Below are positions 58,831 to 64,000 of a DNA stretch of 64,000 bases, one piece after another. The position numbers and the translations under genes were made by a program. Position 1 is the first letter of the stretch. Every line of letters starts with the position of its first letter. The DNA is from Chinchilla lanigera (lineage: Eukaryota; Chordata; Mammalia; Rodentia; Chinchillidae), in assembly GCF_000276665.1 (NCBI RefSeq), contig NW_004955463.1, forward strand, positions 12,667,516 through 12,731,515, given 5' to 3'. Under the pieces are notes generated by a model that saw nothing but the letters and a program-made list of their open reading frames with translations, did no database searches and was not told where the DNA came from.

Positions 58831-60285
58831 ATCAGGAGATAGAAATGGGAGTTTCCAAGTGTGCCTTCATATAGACATCTCAGACTGCCCATATGCATAA
58901 AGTTAAAGCAACCCTTAATGTGAGTCCTCCTCTCCCCTGGTCTATGTGGGGAGGAGAGGGAGATCTCCAGGGTCCGCATTCTCAAACGGCAGGCAGGGAC
59001 CAACACAAGCCCACTGAAGATGTTCAGAGCTTTGGCCTTGGCGTCCACCTCTTCTGGTCAGAAAAGGGAAGAATAGCACAAGGCATAGCACAGCACTCAG
59101 AGAAAAGCATTTTACAGGACTAAGAGAAATCTCATCCTATCCTTTCCCAAAAGCAATAAGATAATCACAGCAGAGGCACATTTATGTAGATAACCCCTGA
59201 TTCTCTCAAATGACACTTGCAAGTAAGCTACTGAACTATCATAACATTGTAGTCTCCTTAAAGGAGAGTATCTACAGGCATCAATTATTGTAGGCAAGAA
59301 ACAAGATTTTTGTGAGCAAAGGGAAGTAAGATAAACTTAGCTTAGAGGGTCCAAGTAACTCAACACATTTTCCTGGAGATCTTGATAATAGGTATTCTCC
59401 AGATACAAAACAAAAAAAAAAAAATGAAGTGGAACACACCTACAGCTGTGTTAATGGGTAAAAATAGGCAAAGTGCTTGTACAAATCATTTCCTTACCAG
59501 CATCTTGAGTTTTCTAATACAATTAAAGCTTACAATGTTGCTCAACACAGTCAAAGATCAGCTCAAAAATCAGGCCCAAGCAGAGAAAGGGGACTTTGTA
59601 TTACCAGCTGAGTTCTGGCTTTGCACTACAAGTTTCAAACCATTTTCTGGTTGCTTAAGGAATCTTGTCTTCAAATTAGCACTTGTAGCAGCAACAGTAA
59701 AAATACTGTGTAGCTCATGTGACCATTAGAGTTCCCTATACCCATGGCAGACATTACTAGTTGATCATCGCACAGTATTCCATGAGTCTTGAGCCCACTG
59801 GGCAGCCATTAGCAACTGATTACAGTTTTCATGAGTTAAAACCTATTTGCCATTCCTGGGTCATGAAAACCTATTATGTAAAGACTGAAGGTAGAATTGC
59901 TCTCTCTGAGACCATGGGATAGCAGAGGAGGTGAGGGTAGTAGTGGGCTGGAACTGGCTCACACCTGCTTGTAGAATCCCCTTAGGGGCATTTCTTCTTA
60001 TATTTATTCTCAAATTTTTAATTGAAATGTCTTCCAAACCAGGCAGTCATTTGGTCAATTCTAAGGTACCTTGAAATGGGCCATGAGAGAATATCTGTAC
60101 CATAGAATCCAGCAAACTATACAAATAAGAGACATATGGGTTTTTTGTTTGTCTTTTTGTGTTTTTTTTTTTTACTTCTGAGAGATGGATGTTAAACACT
60201 TGCAGTTTGAAACTGGGTGAGGAGGAGAGGAGAGAAAAAAAGAATATTACATTTTAAAGTCCTTAATTAGCCTCTGTGCTTGTTG
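58831..60285. other. Gene-free sequence
   Basis: No gene recognised. The 115-codon open frame at 59382-59729 starts in a poly-A run and matches no family I know. Sequence at about 59560-59730 is less repetitive and could be constrained, but I cannot show it. Confidence 0.5.
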
Positions 60286-60645
60286 GCTTTCTCTCACTAA
60301 AACAAACATCTGAGTTAATGAGAAGATAAAAAGAAGAGGTTTATGTTGGCTCGCAGCTTTGGAGAAGTGGGTGGTCCCACTGCTTTGGCCCTGTGGTGAG
60401 GCAGAACATCATGGCAGGAAAATGTAGCAGAGTCAAACTACTCACCTCTTGGTCAGGAAGTGAACAAGACAGGAAGAGATTTGGCACTTACCATCCCCTT
60501 TAAGAGTGCTCACCCCATAACCTGGAGACCTCTCACCGGGCCCCACTCTGAAAGCTTCTGTACCACTTAACAGTGCCAAGCTGGAAACCAATCCTCTAAA
60601 TTATCCTTTGAGGGGACATTCACAGTCCAAACTATAGCACCCCCT
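60286..60645 (-). mobile_element. ERVL-MaLR LTR, minus orientation
   Basis: AGAAGAGGTTTATGTTGGCT, CCCTGTGGTGAGGCAGAACA, TCATGGCAGGAAAATG, GGGCCCCACTCTGAAAGC, TTGAGGGGACATTCACAGTC and CAAACTATAGCA give a full LTR order, close to other rodent MaLR copies. Confidence 0.75.
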
Positions 60646-62105
60646 CTGCTCAGCTCTCTCTGTAGCCCCTCAAATGGCTTTGCCAAATCTTCCTCTGCAA
60701 TGTGATAGTTACCTCGAGAGGTGTGTTTTGTGTGTACTGTACTTTTGTTTCAAGTCAGATTTGTATTTTAGAAAAGCGATCCTGACTACAAGATATTAGA
60801 TAGACTGAAAAGGTGTGAAATCAGAGAGAATATCAAAGGCAAGGAAATCAGATGGTAATCCAATTGCCCTTGTCCAAATAAAAGATGGTGAGGCCTAAAA
60901 CCAGGTAGGAGCAGGAGAAATTGAGAGGACAGAATAGATGTAATCGAATGTTAGAGAATGCAGTGACAGTACTTATAGAGGTGATGGTACCTATTGATTG
61001 ACTGGGTGTCAGGATGAGAAAAGAAAAATGTAGATGATAAAATCCAACTCAGATGATTTTGTCATTCACCAAGGTAGGGTATGCAGGAGTAGCAGGCCAT
61101 AGTGGGAAATTGCCAGTTTAGAGCAATCTGAGATGCCAGAGTGGCAGGTAGATGAGACTGAGGCCAGAGAAGCAGGGTTGACTACCATGCATCTTGAAAG
61201 TGGAAAATTGACACCCCAAGATTAGAAGGGATTATCTAGGAACAAAATACAGGAAAAAATATTCACAGAAGCAATATATGTGGACAACACAGTATTCAAA
61301 GGACAAACAAAGAAATTAAAGTCAGCAAGGGACAGGAAAAGGATCGGTCAGAGAAGTGGGAGAAATGGAAGATAAAAGAAAAAGAGACTGAGGACTGGGT
61401 GGTCATCAATGTAAAACAGTGAGTCAAAGCAAAGAAAGAAGTAAAATAAAAAGTTGAGTTAGGGTTTGCTGCAAGATGATGGTTAGGGCTTTTTGCCAGG
61501 GTAGTTTTTGTGAAATTCAGGGAGAGAAAGGGCCAAGCTGTGGGTGCAAGAAAAGCAAGACACTGGAAATGGACAAAAAGGGAACATGTCAAGAAGCAGG
61601 AATTAGGCTTGGGAGGTAAGCAAAGGGGATTCAAGGGAGGAATTTATTTTTGATCATATGTTGTGGTATAAAGAAGGAATTAATTCTGATTAAATTGCTA
61701 ACCAAAGAAGAAGAAAGGCTCAATAAAGTCCTAAAGGGGAGATAAGACCCTTGGCCAAGGGCACAAGCAGGGACAAATGGCCCAAAACAAGTAACAAGCT
61801 CTTCCTGTAAGAGCAGTGAGGGGGATGAGAATGAAAGCGAATACAAATACTTTTAACTGCTGGAAATTGGGAAGCTTAAAGCTTGATGCTCTATTTTCTC
61901 TTGAAGTTTGAAAGGGTTTGACCAGAGTGGTAAAAGTCTGAAACAAGGAGTATGCAAAGTGGGAGACATCATAACTCTCTGCTTTAAGCCCATCTTAGAT
62001 CTGAATGCTTTCGTACACATACATGGTTGTACTGCAGTCATTAATTGTCTATCTTGTGCCTCCCTCAGTGGTTGTACCATCCCGGTCCATGATTCAGAGC
62101 TCACA
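60646..62105. other. Gene-free purine-rich sequence
   Basis: No gene recognised. The 112-codon minus-strand frame at 61296-61634 is Ser/Phe/Leu-rich because the + strand is A/G-rich; no domain or family seen. Confidence 0.5.
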
Positions 62106-62345
62106 CAATGTCTTAGTCACTTTCCTAGTAGAAGAGATAAAATTCACAACACCCACAACTTAAAGGAGGAGAGGTTAATTTTACCTCATGGTTTTTAGAG
62201 GATTCGGTGCATGGTTGACAGATCCCAAGGCAGAAATGATATTGTGGAAGGGTCTGGCAGAGGAAATCTGCTCACTTCATGCTGCCAGGAAGGCAGAAGT
62301 ACTATTCCTGGTGACCCACCTGTTCTGAATCCCAGGTCAGCAATA
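62106..62345 (-). mobile_element. ERVL-MaLR LTR fragment, minus orientation
   Basis: CTTAGTCACTTTCCTAGTAG, AAAGGAGGAGAGGTTAATTT, ATTGTGGAAGGGTCTGGCAG, AGGAAATCTGCTCACTTCAT. It covers only the 3' half of the LTR, with an L2/MIR-like end nearby (TTGTTCAATAAATGAATGA at about 62520). Confidence 0.65.
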
Positions 62346-62739
62346 AGGCCTGCATGAGTCAATCAGCTTCCAGAATCTCCATCTATGAGCCCGTGAGTCT
62401 TTGGGGAACCTTCCACATCCAAGTGTGATACACACATTACTATTGCTGCTACATTTATGGTGGGGGTGGTGCCTCAAGCCTGGCAACATACCTGAAATAT
62501 AACGGTGGATTAATAAATCTTTGTTCAATAAATGAATGATTGAGTGAATAGCTAGTGTCTGTGACTAAACCGTTAGGGTGGGGATTGTGTGTTCAATTTG
62601 GTTACTCAGGTTGTTCAGTATGTAGGCACTGCACACCATTAAAATAGGGAGAGATATTTAAAGATCAAAATGTTGATGTGAATAATCAAGAAATATATTG
62701 CAAGGAGGAAGCCTGAGATGGGTTGGAATGTGATGGAAT

Positions 62740-63068
62740 GGAAAAGGAAGGGAAGGGAAGAATGAGCAGGAAAAAGAAGGGAAGGGAAGGGAAGGGAAGG
62801 GAAAGGAAAGGAAAGGAAAGGAAAGGAAAGGAAAGGAAAGGAAAGGGAAGGGAAGGGAAGGGAAGGGAAGNNNNNNNNNNNNNNNNNNNNNNNNNNNNNN
62901 NNNNNNNNNNNNNNNNNNNNNNNNNNNNNNNNNNNNNNNNNNNNNNNNNNNNNNNNNNNNNNNNNNNNNNAGGGAAGGGAAGGGAAGGGAAGGGAAGGAA
63001 AGGAAGGAAAGGAAAGGAAAGGAAAGGAAAGGAAAGGAAAGGAAAGGAAAGGAAAGGAAAGGAAAGGG
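62740..63068 (+). repeat. (GGGAA/GGAAA)n polypurine array with 100-base gap
   Basis: Pure A/G pentamers on both sides of N at 62871-62970. Exactly 100 N usually marks a gap of unknown size. Units change from GGGAA to GGAAA in blocks, suggesting repeated expansions. Confidence 0.95.
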
Positions 63069-63129
63069 GAAGAAAAGGGGAAGAGACAGGATTGGTGGAA
63101 TGAGGTAGTTGAATTTAAAATTAATTAAA

Positions 63130-63247
63130 CCAGTGAACTGTGGTGGCCATGCCTATAGTTCCTACACTCTGAGGGGCTGAAGTAGGAGGACTACAAGTCT
63201 GAGCCCAGCCTGGGCAATTTGAGGCTCTGTCTCAAAATGAGGTTCTG

Positions 63248-63291
<44 letters not shown>

Positions 63292-63425
63292 AAATATATA
63301 TATATGAATGTAAATATATATATATATGAATGTAAATATATATATATGGACTGGGGATGTAGTTCAGTTGCAAACCGTTTGCCTAGCATGTGTGAGGCCT
63401 CAAGATCCCCAGTACTACAAAAAAT
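63130..63425 (+). mobile_element. B1-dID dimeric SINE with TA/TG microsatellite in its linker
   Basis: The head reads GCCTATAGTTCCTACACTCT, CCCAGCCTGGGCAATTTGAG and CTCTGTCTCAAAATGAGG. The middle is (TA)n(TG)n and three TATATA..GAATGTAAA units at about 63248-63348. The ID-type tail reads GGACTGGGGATGTAGTTCAG, TTTGCCTAGCATGTG and CCCCAGTACTACAAAAAATA. The linker A-run has become a microsatellite. Confidence 0.85.
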
Positions 63426-63559
63426 AAGAAAGAGTAAAATTAGCTAAATGTGTAGAACAAAATTCAGTTATCTTCCAACAGTTTCCAGTGATCTGTTGAT
63501 ATTTTGATTGATGGATGGATTGATTGATTTAAGTTTTAGGTGAAGCATCCTTTGAACAT

Positions 63560-64000
63560 CCTAGTGCCTGTTTCCCATTTGTTGGTGGAGTGGGCAGATC
63601 ATGCCAGCAGTTACCAGCTATTTCTCACAGAAACCAATTCTCTAGCTTCCTGGACCTTCATTCCCATGGTCTAGAGGTGACAGAGGCCTAGATAAAGCAG
63701 CCAATTAGTGTCAGGTATCTCCTGCTGTGTGATTTTTCCCAGCTCTGCTGCTGCTCTCCCCACCAGCAGCCCCCTGCAATAATGCGAGTGAGGTAAACCC
63801 TTCAGGCGGGCGGTGAGAAGCAGCTCCTGCTCGCTGGCTCTCAAGTGTCCCACAGCAAATGATAGTGGCAGGGAAATGTCTTAATCCAGCATGTTGTTTA
63901 GCATAATTGATGTTCAGATGCAGCCTTGGTAGAAACAAGCCCAGTTAATTGGTCTCTCAACCTACATTAGCTCTTGTATTGCAGCCAATTAGACAGAGGC
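63560..64000. promoter_or_regulatory. Candidate conserved non-coding element (enhancer-like)
   Basis: Non-repetitive, balanced base composition, with a dense set of homeodomain-type cores: CCAATTAGTG (about 63701), GCATAATTGATG (63901), AGTTAATTGG (63943) and GCCAATTAGAC (63984). There is also a short CpG-containing patch (GGCGGGCGGTG at about 63805). No ORF of note and no repeat signature. The window ends inside it. Function is inferred from texture only. Confidence 0.4.

Noticed and set aside
59382..59729. 115-codon open frame
   Set aside because: Starts beside a poly-A run, has no family resemblance, no splice context and no nearby promoter signal.
61296..61634. 112-codon minus-strand frame
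   Set aside because: Low-complexity Ser/Phe/Leu composition reflects a purine-rich opposite strand; no recognisable domain.

Overview
This is eukaryotic, mammalian DNA. It is AT-rich and intron-dominated, with coding exons only about 70-245 bp long and dense interspersed repeats. The repeats point to a rodent. There are B1 SINEs, dimeric B1-dID SINEs (a B1 head joined to a tRNA-Ala/ID-type tail) and several fresh ID elements with intact target-site duplications. B1-dID chimeras suggest a non-muroid rodent (squirrel, dormouse, beaver or kangaroo-rat relatives), but the species cannot be fixed by eye.

One protein-coding gene is recognisable: the 3' half of KCNU1 (Slo3, KCa5.1), the sperm-specific pH- and voltage-gated potassium channel, on the + strand. 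Seven exons can be placed: 9127-9223, 12576-12800, 15045-15231, 21122-21193, 24389-24528, 35036-35148 and 37598-37841 (stop TGA at 37839-37841). They encode the end of the RCK1-RCK2 linker, most of RCK2 and the C-terminal tail. Reading frames and splice phases are consistent from exon to exon. The calcium-bowl segment lacks the aspartate run of KCNMA1, which identifies the paralog as Slo3. Two things are odd. One internal exon of about 65 codons, expected between 24528 and 35036, is not visible; a 995-base assembly gap (32090-33084) lies in that intron. The exon ending at 35148 is followed by GGGAGT instead of a GT splice donor.

Region by region: 1-9126 is KCNU1 intron with old repeats and no recognised exon. 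9127-37841 is the visible KCNU1 3' half, its introns carrying B1, B1-dID, ID, MIR, MaLR LTR and Tigger-like repeats and microsatellites. 37842-64000 is a gene-free tract holding an ancient L1 (about 41.4-43.9 kb), a near-perfect 178-bp-arm inverted repeat (44246-44774), L1 and L2 fragments (about 49-55.5 kb), MaLR LTRs, a polypurine array with a gap, and an end segment (about 63.56-64.0 kb) that looks like a conserved homeodomain-rich enhancer. No bacterial-type operon, CRISPR, phage or defence system is present. Repeat identities are assigned by eye against remembered consensus sequences, so their borders are approximate.
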